A stretch of 64,000 nucleotides of DNA, taken from positions 9,370 to 73,369 of the forward strand of contig JAUMZD010000001.1 of NCBI GenBank assembly GCA_030528325.1, given 5' to 3'. Origin of the DNA: Lautropia sp. GTDB taxonomy: Bacteria > Pseudomonadota > Gammaproteobacteria > Burkholderiales > Burkholderiaceae_E. Below the pieces are notes generated by a model. The model saw nothing but the letters and a program-made list of their open reading frames with translations. It did not search any database and had not been told where the DNA came from. The translations under genes and the position numbers were made by a program. This document shows, piece by piece, positions 1 to 8,874 of the stretch (position 1 is the stretch's first letter; each line of letters opens with the position of its first letter).

Positions 1-409
1 GCTTCTCGACCACCACCTCGACGGCTGCGGCCTTCGGCTTGCGGCCACGCTTCGCAGGCTCGGCTGCCACCACCGTTTCTGCCTTCGGCTTGCGACCGCG
101 TCTGGCCGGTGCAGCAACCTCGACAGCTTCAACCTTGCGTTTACGGCCGCGTCTGGCCGGTTCGGCAACGGCCACGACATCGGCTTTCGACTGGCGAGTC
201 CGCCTGGCCGGTTCAGACACCGTGACGGCAGCCGCCGCCTTCGGCGGACGGCCACGACGGGGCTTTTCTGAAACCTCGGCGACCACCTCAGCTTTAGCCG
301 GACGGCCACGGCGCACGGTCTTGCCTTCTTCTGATGCCTTCACACGGGTTGCAGCACCACGTGCCACAGGCTTTTTCGGCACCGCCGCTTTCTTGGTGGT
401 TGTTGCCAT
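1..409 (-). CDS. AT-hook / histone-like basic protein, 3' end outside window
   Basis: The frame is open from an ATG at 409 to the window edge, giving 136 visible residues. It begins MATTTKKAAVPKKPVARG and then repeats short basic blocks: RRGRPAKA, RRGRPPKA, RRTRQSKA, RRGRKRK, RRGRKPKA, KRGRKPKA. These are separated by acidic/valine-rich linkers such as EVVAEVSE. RGRP flanked by basic residues is the AT-hook core, which binds the minor groove of AT-rich DNA. The remaining blocks resemble the Lys/Ala/Pro-rich tails of bacterial H1-like and AlgP-type proteins. A GAGGAGAG ribosome-binding site lies about 8 nt before the ATG. The likely role is nucleoid binding or global regulation, inferred from composition only. 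The C-terminus lies beyond the window, so a folded domain there cannot be excluded. Confidence 0.75.
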   Translation of the reverse strand, partial: MATTTKKAAVPKKPVARGAATRVKASEEGKTVRRGRPAKAEVVAEVSEKPRRGRPPKAAAAVTVSEPARRTRQSKADVVAVAEPARRGRKRKVEAVEVAAPARRGRKPKAETVVAAEPAKRGRKPKAAAVEVVVEK

Positions 410-965
410 CAGCTACTCTCTCCTCAATCAGGTCATGACAGATACGGCCTGATGCATCATGGTCACTGGCCATCGAAGGCCGCGCCGTGAGCACCGGTAC
501 ATCAGGCGCTTGTTCACCGACTCGCCCCTTGCTGAAACGTATCGGCCAATGCGTTGGAAGAACCTCATCCTGAATCGGGAGAGCGCCAATCAGACCATCG
601 CTGGCACACATCCGCCTGAAGGAAATCATCCGCCAGACCGGACATGATCAGAACGCCCTCACAGGGATGCCCATCGTGAATCACACCGACCCAAACGGAT
701 ACGGCTCGCTGTATCTGTCTGAAGGAAGGGGGGAATCGGGTTTCAAAGAAATTCTTCTCGATTTCGAATGATCGACACCACACCAGGCGTTACCGGAAAA
801 CCGCCGCCGAATGCCATGACAGGACATGATCTTCAACGGGCGCGATAACACACACACCATTCGACAGCAAGATCATAACGTGAGCGCAAAGCCTGTTGCA
901 ATCGGACGATCAAGAACTTTGGCACGATCGCCGGTTTATTCCATTCAAAAGCCCGAAATGGCGCG
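410..965. other. Intergenic stretch, no convincing gene
   Basis: About 555 bp separate the AT-hook gene from the 3' end of ampD. Short open frames exist on both strands (for example 459-647 plus and 565-783 minus), but none has a ribosome-binding site or a recognisable product. GC content is visibly lower than in neighbouring genes. The stretch probably holds the promoter and leader of the AT-hook gene. A pair resembling -35 TTGCTG and -10 TATCGC, 17 bp apart, can be read on the minus strand around 850-885, but it is weak. Confidence 0.4.
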
Positions 966-1529
966 TCAGGCGTTCACATCCAGCGTATCAGAAGCGCTGA
1001 AAGGGCGGTACACCCCGAATTCATCCAGCAAAGGCTGAAGCCGCGCCCATTCAAAGTATGGCCCCGGATCTTCCTTCCGGCCGGGAGAAACATCGCTGTG
1101 ACCAGCCACATAACGGATCGGATAGGCGACGAAGAGCTGCCTGAGCAGTGCCGACAGGCTTCGATACTGGCTGGCCGTGAAGGGTCGGAGACTGCTGCCT
1201 TCCAGTTCGATGCCAATGGAAAAATCGTTGCAGCGTTCGCGATCCAGCAGCCGGGACAGTCCGGCATGCCAGGCGCGCTTCGAAGGATGCACGAACTGGA
1301 TGATCTGCCCATGCCGTCGGACAAAATAATGCGCCGACACTTTCAGCCCATCGAGCGCCGCAAAATAAGGATGCGCGGCACAGTCCAGCGTGTTGGTGAA
1401 CAGCTGCATGACGGCCTCACCCCGAAAATGCTCGGGCGGCAAACTGATGTAATGGATGATGACCGTGTCGATCGCCAGGCCCGCCGGACGCTCATCCTGA
1501 TTCGGACTGTGCAGCACACGCATCGTCAT
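966..1529 (-). CDS. ampD: 1,6-anhydro-N-acetylmuramyl-L-alanine amidase AmpD
   Basis: A 187-residue cytoplasmic zinc amidase of the amidase_2 family. It removes the peptide from anhydro-muropeptides during peptidoglycan recycling. The expected zinc ligands are visible: His in IIHYISLPP near residue 26, and His and Asp in the C-terminal GHSDVSPGRKEDPGPYFEW block. The substrate-side motif FSIGIELEG is also present. The frame extends further upstream, but the start at 1529 is preferred because its ATGA overlaps the stop of the upstream pilR-like gene (TGA 1528-1526), giving translational coupling. The length agrees with AmpD (about 180-190 residues). Loss of AmpD in other Gram-negatives raises muropeptide levels and can induce AmpC beta-lactamase. 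No ampC or ampR is in the window. Confidence 0.93.
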   Translation of the reverse strand: MTMRVLHSPNQDERPAGLAIDTVIIHYISLPPEHFRGEAVMQLFTNTLDCAAHPYFAALDGLKVSAHYFVRRHGQIIQFVHPSKRAWHAGLSRLLDRERCNDFSIGIELEGSSLRPFTASQYRSLSALLRQLFVAYPIRYVAGHSDVSPGRKEDPGPYFEWARLQPLLDEFGVYRPFSASDTLDVNA

Positions 1530-3190
1530 ATGCCCAGCCGCTGCAGTCGATAACGCAAGGCCCTGAAGGTGATGCCCAGCATGCGTGCAGCGGCCGTCCG
1601 GTTGTGCCCGGTACGCGCCAGCGCGAGCAGGATCGTGTCGCGTTCGACCTGATCCAGATAATCGGGCAGCGAGGTCGGCACCCCATCGACCATTTTCCAT
1701 GTCCGGCCAACCCCGGTTTCGGCCGCTTGACCACCGGTCGGTGAAGTGGTTGCGGGCAATACGGGCCCGATGGGTGAAGTCGTGCCCACAGGCCGTACAT
1801 CCGGCGTCGGCGAAGGGTTCGACAGGCCGGCATCATCCAGGCCCCGGGCAGGCGCGCTGACAGCCGGCATCTCGCCTCCTTCCCCGAATTCATGCAGATT
1901 CGACATCGGCTCCGGGCACAGGGGCGCGGGTTCACGCTCCTGCGCCTGCGTCACCATCGGTCGCAGACCCAGATCCTCGACGTTGATGACCCGGCCATCG
2001 GAAAAGGCCAGCGCGCGTTCGAGAATGTTCTCCAGTTCACGCACATTGCCGGGGAACGGATAACTCTGCAGATAGCGCAGCGTCATGCTGGACAGCTGCG
2101 GCACCGTGGCCAGGCCGCCACGCGCCGCCAGTCTTGCCAGGATGACATCCGCCAGGATGGCAATGTCCTCCCGACGTTCGCGCAGCGCCGGCATGCGCAG
2201 CTCGATCACGTTCAGGCGATAGAACAGATCCTGCCGGAAGCGCCCGCTCGTCACACACTGGGCCAGATTCTGGTGGGTGGCACTCACGATACGCACATCC
2301 ACCGGCTCCTCCGCCACGGCCCCCACCTTCCGGATGCGTTTTTCCTGGATGGCGCGCAGCAGCTTCACCTGCATCGGCAAGGGCAGATCGGCCACCTCGT
2401 CCAGAAACAGCGTGCCGCCATTGGCCGCCATGAAAAAACCGATCCGGTCACTGTCCGCCCCGGTGAACGCGCCCTTGCGATAACCGAAAAACTCGGACTC
2501 CATCAGATTTTCCGGAATGGCACCGCAGTTGACCGCGATGAAAGGGCCTTCGGCCCGCCCGCTCATCTGATGGATCATCCGGGCCGCCAGCTCCTTGCCC
2601 GAGCCGGACTCTCCCGTCACATGCACCGGCGCCATGCTGCGCGCCATCCGTTCGATCGAGGCACGCACCTGTTCGATGGCCGGCGACACGCCCTGCAAGG
2701 TCTGGCGCCTGGACGGGGCCGGCACACTCGGTTGCGGGGCCGAACGCTCGCCGCCCACGGACGGTTCGGGCTGCTTCAGGGCCGAGCGCACGAGCGTGCG
2801 CAGGGCATCCAGCCCCACCGGCTTGGCCAGATAATCGAAGGCCCCTGCCTTCAGCGCAGCCACTGCATTTTCTGCACTGCCATAGGCCGTGATCACGGCC
2901 ACCGGCGTGTCCGGCAGGCTCTCGCTGATCTGCCGGACCAGATCCAGTCCATTGCCATCCGGCAGGCGCATGTCCGTCAGGCACAGCGAATAACGCTGTG
3001 CCCCCAGCAATTTGCGCGCGCTGGCCAGATCGGCGGCAAGATCCACGTCCAGGCCCATGCCGACCAGCGTCAGTTCCAGCAATTCGCGCAGGCTTTCCTC
3101 GTCATCGACCACCAGCACACGGGCCTGCCGGCCATCACGCGCCAGAGATCTCGTTCCACTGTCATGACGTTCCATCATCCTGGGTCTCAC
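1526..3190 (-). CDS. pilR: Sigma-54-dependent response regulator, PilR type
   Basis: 554 residues in NtrC-family order. The receiver (about 20-140) has the phospho-acceptor Asp in CLTDMRLPDG. The AAA+ domain (about 165-400) has Walker A GESGSGKE, the sigma-54 contact motif GAFTGA, Walker B GGTLFLDEVADLP and the arginine-finger segment FRQDLFYRLNV. A Pro/Thr-rich linker follows (about 415-500), then a C-terminal Fis-type helix-turn-helix (LALARTGHNRTAAARMLGIT). It activates sigma-54 promoters when phosphorylated. The sensor kinase lies 25 bp upstream and ampD overlaps it downstream. This gene order next to ccsA and ffh is characteristic of PilSR in Burkholderiales. No pilin genes are in view, so the pilA target is inferred from the family. 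Start could be 3190 or the internal ATG at 3175. Confidence 0.88.
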   Translation of the reverse strand: MRPRMMERHDSGTRSLARDGRQARVLVVDDEESLRELLELTLVGMGLDVDLAADLASARKLLGAQRYSLCLTDMRLPDGNGLDLVRQISESLPDTPVAVITAYGSAENAVAALKAGAFDYLAKPVGLDALRTLVRSALKQPEPSVGGERSAPQPSVPAPSRRQTLQGVSPAIEQVRASIERMARSMAPVHVTGESGSGKELAARMIHQMSGRAEGPFIAVNCGAIPENLMESEFFGYRKGAFTGADSDRIGFFMAANGGTLFLDEVADLPLPMQVKLLRAIQEKRIRKVGAVAEEPVDVRIVSATHQNLAQCVTSGRFRQDLFYRLNVIELRMPALRERREDIAILADVILARLAARGGLATVPQLSSMTLRYLQSYPFPGNVRELENILERALAFSDGRVINVEDLGLRPMVTQAQEREPAPLCPEPMSNLHEFGEGGEMPAVSAPARGLDDAGLSNPSPTPDVRPVGTTSPIGPVLPATTSPTGGQAAETGVGRTWKMVDGVPTSLPDYLDQVERDTILLALARTGHNRTAAARMLGITFRALRYRLQRLGI

Positions 3191-3215
3191 TGAATCGTTG
3201 GAGCATGTGATGAAC

Positions 3216-4976
3216 TCACGCGCTCCGGGGTTGAAGCGTACCGCTCAGGGCATCGGGCGCCTGTGGAGGTGGCGTCAGCACCGATGACGGCGTGATCACG
3301 AATCCCGCCACATGGCCTGCCTGACGCAGGGCCTCTCCCAGCAGGCCGGGCGGCTCGTAACGGATCGAGGCGCCATTGGTGGCGCAGAGCTCCTGGGTCA
3401 TGTGCAGGCCAAGGCCCGTGCCACGCGCCTCCGTCGTGAAAAAAGGTTCGAACAGATGCTGCCGCTGGGCGGGCTCGATGCCGGGGCCGTCGTCCAGCAC
3501 CCACAACTGCGGCTGTCCCTGCGCATCCAGGCACCAGCGCACCAGAATGGCCCCGGGCGCCGGGCTCGCATAGCGCAACGCATTGGACAGCAGATTGACC
3601 ATCACCTGCCTCAGATGATTCGGATCGAACACGATCGGCCGATCCGTGTCGAACTGCCAGACGATGCGTGCCGGATCCACCGCCTTGTCGGCAAGAAATT
3701 CAGGCATGAACCGAGCCTGCCACACGGGCAGCGACAGGCTTTCACGCGTCGCCCCCCGGCGCGCCATCGACAGGACATCCTCGATGATCCGGTCGATGCG
3801 CAGCGTGCTGTTCTCGATGATCGCTGCCAGCCTTTTCTGATGGGGCGTTTCGACCTGCTCGGCCAGCAGGTTGCCGGCATGCCGGATGGCGCCCAGCGGA
3901 TTGCGGATTTCATGCGCGATGGAGGCCGACAGACGGCCCATCGAGGCCAACTTCAACTGCTGCGCACGATCCTCTACCCGTTTCAGGTCTTCCAGCAGCA
4001 CGACCCGATCCAGCAGCGCCCGTCCGGCACGACCATTGTCCGCGTCCGGATAATAAGGCTGTTCGCCACCATCATCGAGCGGCAGCAGGCGCGAGGTGCC
4101 CGTCAGCACCCGCGCACGAATCCAGTGCCCCTGGCCCGGCGCACCGATCTGCATGTCCACCACCCTGCCCGGTGCATCCAGAATCTGCCGCAATTGCGAC
4201 AGCGCCGTGGGGTCCGCCTCCGAGACCGGCACCCCCATCGGCAGGTTCAGCATGGCCCTCGCCTTCGGATTCATGTCCTTCGGCACACCGCGCGGATCGA
4301 AAACCATCACGCCCTGATCCAGCTCGGCCACCACCAGCGCATTGATCGCCCGCTGGTTTCGCAGATCCTCACCACGACGGAAGGCCAGCCACTCCTGCAT
4401 CGCCAGACGTCGTGCCAGCCGGTTGACGACCAGGGCCGTGAAGAACAGGGAGGCACTGATGAAGGCGGCGATCATCAGCTCGTTGCCGATGGTCGATGCC
4501 CCCATCGACTCGTGACGCTTCAGGATGCGCCAGCCCGTCTCGCCCAGCAGCATCAGCGAAGCCGCCGCCGCCACGGCCAGCGAGGAGCGGGCGGCCGACA
4601 GGATCGCTGCACCAGCCACCGGCGTGATCATCAACGCGCCCAGCGCACTGCGCCCATCACTGGCATGCACGATCAGGCCGATCATCAGGATGTCGATGCC
4701 CACCTGGGCGAACAGCTGAAAGGAAAAGCCACGCTGCAGCCTGCGCACGAGCACCGAACAGGCCAGCGCAAAGCCCAGGTAGAAAACCGTCAGCCCCACG
4801 AAGAGACGGCGCGAAGGCGCCTGCGAGCCCAGGTCGTCCGGCCCCAGGACGGGAATGTAGATCAGCAGCAGCAGCGTGATGATCAACCGGCCATCGGCCA
4901 AATAGCGCAGCGATGTCCAGAACGTGCCGGCGTACGGCAGCAGCGGCTCACGCAGACCGCTCGAACCCGTCTTCAT
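3216..4976 (-). CDS. pilS: Sensor histidine kinase, PilS type
   Basis: 586 residues from the preferred ATG at 4976, which begins MKTGSSGLREPLLPYAG. The open frame runs to 5102, but that part overlaps the upstream PP0621 gene. The first ~200 residues hold about six hydrophobic segments (LIITLLLLIYIPVL, FVGLTVFYLGFALACSVL and others), so the sensor is anchored in the inner membrane. A PAS-like region follows, then the dimerisation/H box SIAHEIRNPLGAIRHAGNLL. The ATP-binding boxes are NLLSNALRYA, DDGPGIEP and GTGLGLHMTQEL. It should phosphorylate the adjacent PilR-like regulator. In the known PilSR system the kinase senses pilin in the membrane. The C-terminal ~30 residues after the kinase domain are Pro-rich with no recognised motif. 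Confidence 0.87.
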   Translation of the reverse strand: MKTGSSGLREPLLPYAGTFWTSLRYLADGRLIITLLLLIYIPVLGPDDLGSQAPSRRLFVGLTVFYLGFALACSVLVRRLQRGFSFQLFAQVGIDILMIGLIVHASDGRSALGALMITPVAGAAILSAARSSLAVAAAASLMLLGETGWRILKRHESMGASTIGNELMIAAFISASLFFTALVVNRLARRLAMQEWLAFRRGEDLRNQRAINALVVAELDQGVMVFDPRGVPKDMNPKARAMLNLPMGVPVSEADPTALSQLRQILDAPGRVVDMQIGAPGQGHWIRARVLTGTSRLLPLDDGGEQPYYPDADNGRAGRALLDRVVLLEDLKRVEDRAQQLKLASMGRLSASIAHEIRNPLGAIRHAGNLLAEQVETPHQKRLAAIIENSTLRIDRIIEDVLSMARRGATRESLSLPVWQARFMPEFLADKAVDPARIVWQFDTDRPIVFDPNHLRQVMVNLLSNALRYASPAPGAILVRWCLDAQGQPQLWVLDDGPGIEPAQRQHLFEPFFTTEARGTGLGLHMTQELCATNGASIRYEPPGLLGEALRQAGHVAGFVITPSSVLTPPPQAPDALSGTLQPRSA

Positions 4977-4992
4977 GGCGAGGCACGCACGC

Positions 4993-5295
4993 TCAACCCC
5001 GGTCGTGGGACAAGGCCGCACGCCCCTGATCCCGATGCGCCTCGCAGCAATAGACACGGCCCGAGGCGAAGATGGCCTCCGACGCAGGCACATGCACACC
5101 ACACACCGAGCAGGCCAGGATCACGTCATGGGTGGGTGCCCGTTCACCGTCCCCATCCCTTGAGCGATCATCGCCCCCGCCACCGCCGGCGATGCCGGCA
5201 CGGCGACGACGTTCGAGGCGACGCGCCGGCCCCATCTGCTTGATGAGCAGCATCACGGCCGCGGCCACCAGTATCCAGAAAATCATCTTGCCCAC
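4993..5295 (-). CDS. PP0621 family small membrane/zinc-ribbon-like protein
   Basis: 100 residues starting with GTG at 5295 (an internal ATG at 5286 is possible). One N-terminal membrane helix, MIFWILVAAAVMLLIKQMG, is followed by an arginine-rich stretch, a Gly/Asp-rich linker and a Cys-containing tail: CSVCGVHVPASEA then VYCCEAH. The four cysteines and a histidine look like a small metal-binding knuckle. This matches the PP0621-family pattern of one helix plus a C-terminal zinc-ribbon. Its function is unknown. It lies 15 bp after the CcsA-like gene and 16 bp before pilS, so the three are probably co-transcribed with pilR and ampD. Confidence 0.75.
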   Translation of the reverse strand: MGKMIFWILVAAAVMLLIKQMGPARRLERRRRAGIAGGGGGDDRSRDGDGERAPTHDVILACSVCGVHVPASEAIFASGRVYCCEAHRDQGRAALSHDRG

Positions 5296-5310
5296 ACGCT
5301 ATCCGTCTTT

Positions 5311-6258
5311 TCAAATCCGCTGCAGCACCACTTCCATCACGAAACGGCTGCCCACATAGGAGAGCAGCAGCAGGATGAAGCCACCCAGCGTCATGCGGAT
5401 GGCGAGGCGACCGCGCCAGCCCCACAGCCAGCGCCCCAGCAGCAGCAACCCGAAGAATACGGTTGCCACCAGCGAAAAGACGGTCTTGTGATTGAAAGGC
5501 AACGGACGGCCGAAGATTTCCTCGCTGAAGACCACGCCGCTGACCGTGGTGAGCAGCAGCAGCACGAAAGCCACGCTGATCACCTGGAACAGGATGCGCT
5601 CGAGCACCATCAGCGGCGGCAGACTGCGATGGCCCCTGGCGATCAGGGCAGCCAGCCCGCCGCTGCGCTCGGTGCGGCGTGGATGCAGCCGATGCTCGGC
5701 GGCGGCCATCAGCAGCGCCTGCAGGGCCGCCATGAAGACCATGCCATAGGCCAGCGTGCCCACGACCAGATGGGGCACCAGCAACGGTGCCTGCTGGCCG
5801 AACACGAACACCTGTCCCGGAAAGACCCACGGCAGCACGACCACCGGCATGGCCAGCAGCGACAGCAGCGTGGGCAGCCGCCCCAGACTGACCCGACGGT
5901 TTTCCACCCAGATCAGAAAGAGCGCGATCCAGACCATCGCCGACAGCAGGGGGGCAAAACCGAAGATGAAGACGCCGTCGGACAGCGGCCACAGCAGGCT
6001 GGCCGCATGAACCAGCAGGGCTGCACCCAGCAGGGGATCGAGCCGCGGGGACGGTGCCGCCGGGCGGCCATCGGCAGCCGGTGCAGGCGAAGCACGCGAC
6101 CCGCCGGCAGCCGTCATCCCGGCCCCTGCGCCGGGCACACGCCCCCCCGCGGCCGCCACCCGCTCGAGCGGCACGGGCAACTCGCGCCGCCAATCTCTGA
6201 GGACCACCGCGCCGTACAGCAGCAGCGCCAATAAAAAGAGAATCAGTACAATGCTCAC
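5311..6258 (-). CDS. CcsA/YpjD-type cytochrome c assembly membrane protein
   Basis: 315 residues from a GTG at 6258. About eight hydrophobic helices are visible. The core resembles the cytochrome c assembly family (CcsA/HemX/YpjD): VFIFGFAPLLSAMVWIALFLIWV, then VPHLVVGTLAYGMVFMAAL, then the helix ending LPFNHKTVFSLVATVFFGLLLLG. His in HLVVGT and HKTVFS are candidates for haem-contacting histidines. It lacks the long WWD loop of the major CcsA/CcmF proteins, so it is the short YpjD-like type often annotated as CcsA. The role in haem handling is family-level inference. The residue 25-75 region is a Gly/Ala/Pro-rich loop. It is divergent from ffh across a 195-bp gap, a conserved arrangement in betaproteobacteria. 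Confidence 0.8.
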   Translation of the reverse strand: MSIVLILFLLALLLYGAVVLRDWRRELPVPLERVAAAGGRVPGAGAGMTAAGGSRASPAPAADGRPAAPSPRLDPLLGAALLVHAASLLWPLSDGVFIFGFAPLLSAMVWIALFLIWVENRRVSLGRLPTLLSLLAMPVVVLPWVFPGQVFVFGQQAPLLVPHLVVGTLAYGMVFMAALQALLMAAAEHRLHPRRTERSGGLAALIARGHRSLPPLMVLERILFQVISVAFVLLLLTTVSGVVFSEEIFGRPLPFNHKTVFSLVATVFFGLLLLGRWLWGWRGRLAIRMTLGGFILLLLSYVGSRFVMEVVLQRI

Positions 6259-6453
6259 CGTTGCAGTTTACTCTGCCCGAGGGCTTGCCGTGCAATACTG
6301 CGGCCTTCCGTTCACGCTTGCAGCGCCCCGGCATCCATCGAGACAGGCGCCCGGCGGGGCGCGGCCTGCCGGATTCTGGCGGCACAGCTCCCGGCATGAC
6401 ACGCTTTCAACCTCCGTTCATTCTCCTTTCACCGCCATCTGGCCGGATGATCC

Positions 6454-7848
6454 ATGTTCGACAGTCTTTCCCAACGTCTTGCCCGCATCGTCAAGACCAT
6501 GCGCGGCGAAGCCCGCCTGACCGAAGCCAACACGCAGGACATGTTGCGCGAGATTCGCATCGCGTTGCTGGAGGCCGACGTGGCGCTGCCCGTCGTGCGG
6601 GATTTCATCGCCCAGGTAAAGGAAAAGGCACTGGGGCAGGAAGTGCTCCAGTCACTCAGCCCCGGCCAGGCCCTGGTCGGCATCGTCCACAACGCGATGG
6701 TCGAGCTGATCGGTGGCGAGACGGCCGAACTCGATCTGGCCACGCAGCCTCCGGCCATCATCCTGATGGCGGGCCTTCAGGGCGCCGGCAAGACCACCAC
6801 TGTCGGCAAGCTCTCGAAATGGTTGCGTGAAAACCGCAAGAAGAAGGTGCTGACCGTCTCCTGCGACGTGTACCGTCCGGCAGCCATCGAGCAGCTGAAG
6901 ACCGTGGCCGGCCAGGCAGGCGTGGATTTCTTCCCCTCGCAACCCGACCAGAAGCCGGCCGACATCGCGCGTGCCGCCGTCGAGTGGGCCAGAAACCATT
7001 ATCACGACGTGCTGATCGTCGACACGGCCGGCCGCCTCGGCATCGACCAGGCGATGATGGACGAGATCCGCCTGCTGCACGACACGCTGAAGCCGGTCGA
7101 GACGCTCTTCGTCGTCGACGCGATGCAGGGCCAGGATGCGGTCAACACGGCCAGGGCCTTCAACGAGACACTGCCGCTCACGGGCGTGGTGCTGACGAAG
7201 CTCGATGGCGATTCGCGCGGTGGTGCCGCACTGTCGGTCAAGGCCGTCACCGGCAAGCCGATCAAGTTCGTCGGTATCGGTGAAAAGCTCACCGGGCTGG
7301 ATGTCTTTCACCCCGACCGGATGGCCAACCGCATCCTCGGCATGGGCGACATCGTGGCACTGGTCGAGCAGGCGCACGCCAATGTCGATCACGAGGCAGC
7401 CAAGGATCTGGCCGACAAGCTGAAGAAAGGTGCCCGCTTCGACCTGAACGACTTCCTGCAGCAGATCGGTCAGATGAAGAAGATGGGTGGCCTCAGCTCG
7501 CTGATGGACAAGCTGCCGGCCGAGATCCAGGGCAAGGCCAAGCCCGGTGACGTGGACAAGGCCGAGCGCGACATGCGCCGGATGCAGGGCATCATCCACG
7601 CGATGACCCCCTTCGAGCGCGAGAAGCCCGAACAGATCAAGGCAAGCCGCAAGCGCCGGATCGCCGCCGGTGCCGGCGTGCCCGTGCAGGACGTGAACCG
7701 GCTGCTGAACCAGTTCTCGCAGATGCAGGCCGTGATGAAGAAGATGCAGAAAGGCGGCCTGGCCAAGATGATGCGCGCCATGAAGGGCATGATGGGCGGT
7801 GGCGGCATGGGTGGCATGGGCGGCATGGGCGGAGGCATGGGTCACTGA
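6454..7848 (+). CDS. ffh: Signal recognition particle GTPase Ffh
   Basis: 464 residues. It binds 4.5S RNA and the signal sequences of nascent membrane proteins and delivers ribosomes to FtsY. The N domain (1-95) contains the ALLEADVALPVVRDF motif. The G domain (about 100-295) shows GLQGAGKTTT (G1), VDTAGR (G3), TKLDGDSRGGAALS (G4) and the closing GIGEKLTGLDVFHPDRMA. The M domain (about 325-464) is methionine-rich with the RNA-binding SRKRRIAAGAGVPVQDVNRLLNQF region. It ends in a Met/Gly repeat tail (MMGGGGMGGMGGMGG). The length matches the family. A truncated copy of the dispersed CTAG-type repeat begins about 3 bp after the stop codon. Confidence 0.97.
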   Translation: MFDSLSQRLARIVKTMRGEARLTEANTQDMLREIRIALLEADVALPVVRDFIAQVKEKALGQEVLQSLSPGQALVGIVHNAMVELIGGETAELDLATQPPAIILMAGLQGAGKTTTVGKLSKWLRENRKKKVLTVSCDVYRPAAIEQLKTVAGQAGVDFFPSQPDQKPADIARAAVEWARNHYHDVLIVDTAGRLGIDQAMMDEIRLLHDTLKPVETLFVVDAMQGQDAVNTARAFNETLPLTGVVLTKLDGDSRGGAALSVKAVTGKPIKFVGIGEKLTGLDVFHPDRMANRILGMGDIVALVEQAHANVDHEAAKDLADKLKKGARFDLNDFLQQIGQMKKMGGLSSLMDKLPAEIQGKAKPGDVDKAERDMRRMQGIIHAMTPFEREKPEQIKASRKRRIAAGAGVPVQDVNRLLNQFSQMQAVMKKMQKGGLAKMMRAMKGMMGGGGMGGMGGMGGGMGH

Positions 7849-7850
7849 GG

Positions 7851-7885
7851 CGCTTGGGCGGCAGGCATCGCGAAGGCGAAACGCG
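7851..7885 (+). repeat. Truncated copy of dispersed repeat (A-type end)
   Basis: CGCTTGGGCGGCAGGCATCG and the following CGAAGGCGAAA match the left end of the complete element at 59410 and the copy at 32058, but the match stops after 35 bp. It starts 2 bp after the ffh stop codon. The CTAG boundary is missing. Confidence 0.75.
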
Positions 7886-8016
7886 CTGACCGTTCATCGG
7901 CGCCCGCTGCCAGTCTGCCCTGCCAGCAGGCATGCGCTGCAAACGGTAACGATGAGCGGCGGCCCTTTCTGTTACCGTAGACCCACACCGTTCTTTCCGA
8001 ATCGAGGGTCTTCATC

Positions 8017-8874
8017 GTGCGCCTCGCCTATCAGATCACCGCTCACCAGAACCCTGAACAACTGGTGAACCTGCTGGCCGCCATCCACCACCCGGACAAC
8101 CTGTATCTGCTTCAGCTGGACAGCAAATCCCTGTCCGGTCAGGAAGCGCCTCTCCAGCGCTTCGCCCGCGAGCACCCCAACCTGATCATCGCCCCGCCCA
8201 GCGACCTGCGCTGGGCCTCCTGGAGCCTGATGCAGGCTCGCCTGGATGGCATCGCCCGCCTGCTGGCGCGCCCCGAGCCCTGGCAGATGCTGATCAACCT
8301 GTCGGGCCAGGATTTTCCGTTGCAGTCACAGGAGGCGATCCGCGCCTGGTTCGACGGCAAGGCCGGGCAGAACTTCCTCGAACATTTCGACCCGCATCAG
8401 CACTGGATCGATCCGATGGCCCGGATCGAGCGCATCCGGCTGGAGCTGCCCTTCATGGCCTCGGGCTGGAATGTGCCGAAGATCCGTCGGGATCGCTGGA
8501 CCCCCCATCTGGGCGCCAATACCCGCTATGTGGGCGGCAGCCGCTACATGGTGCTGAACCGGGCCTTCTGCGAGTACCTGATGCAATCGCCCCGGCTGCC
8601 CGCCTGGAAACAGGCGATGGCCCGTACCTACCGCCCGGATGAGGTGATGGTGCAAAGCTTCATCATGAATTCGCCCTTTGCCGACTCGGTGCAGAACCGG
8701 CATTTTCATGAGGTGGACTGGAGCGAAGGTGGCTCCCATCCCAAGGTGTTCACGATGGCCGACCTGCCAAGGCTGAACGCCTCCACCCAGCTCTTTGCCC
8801 GCAAGTTCGACTCTGCGCTCGATGCCGGGGTGCTGAGCCAGCTCGCCACCCGCCTGAAGGAGCTTGGGCGGTAA
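8017..8874 (+). CDS. GT14-type (core-2/I-branching) glycosyltransferase
   Basis: 285 residues starting with GTG at 8017, behind a GAGGG ribosome-binding site. MRLAYQITAHQNPEQLVNLL, the WASWSLMQARLDGIARLL region, LINLSGQDFPLQSQEAI and the late PDEVMVQSFIMNSPF segment fit the beta-1,6-N-acetylglucosaminyltransferase (core-2/I-branching, GT14) family found in bacteria. There is no signal peptide or membrane helix, so it is presumably a cytosolic enzyme that modifies a polysaccharide or lipid-linked glycan. The acceptor is unknown and no other glycan genes are adjacent. The last four residues before the stop (ELGR) and the stop codon itself fall inside a copy of the dispersed repeat, so the native C-terminus has probably been replaced. 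Confidence 0.8.
   Translation: MRLAYQITAHQNPEQLVNLLAAIHHPDNLYLLQLDSKSLSGQEAPLQRFAREHPNLIIAPPSDLRWASWSLMQARLDGIARLLARPEPWQMLINLSGQDFPLQSQEAIRAWFDGKAGQNFLEHFDPHQHWIDPMARIERIRLELPFMASGWNVPKIRRDRWTPHLGANTRYVGGSRYMVLNRAFCEYLMQSPRLPAWKQAMARTYRPDEVMVQSFIMNSPFADSVQNRHFHEVDWSEGGSHPKVFTMADLPRLNASTQLFARKFDSALDAGVLSQLATRLKELGR

Noticed and set aside
3312-5243. 643-codon plus-strand frame opposite pilS
   Set aside because: Product is His/Arg/Gln-rich low complexity, with no start signal. The minus strand carries a complete histidine kinase.
5168-6397. 409-codon minus-strand frame overlapping the CcsA-like and PP0621 genes
   Set aside because: It is out of frame with a recognised membrane protein. Its product is Gly/Ala/Arg-rich and it has no ribosome-binding site.
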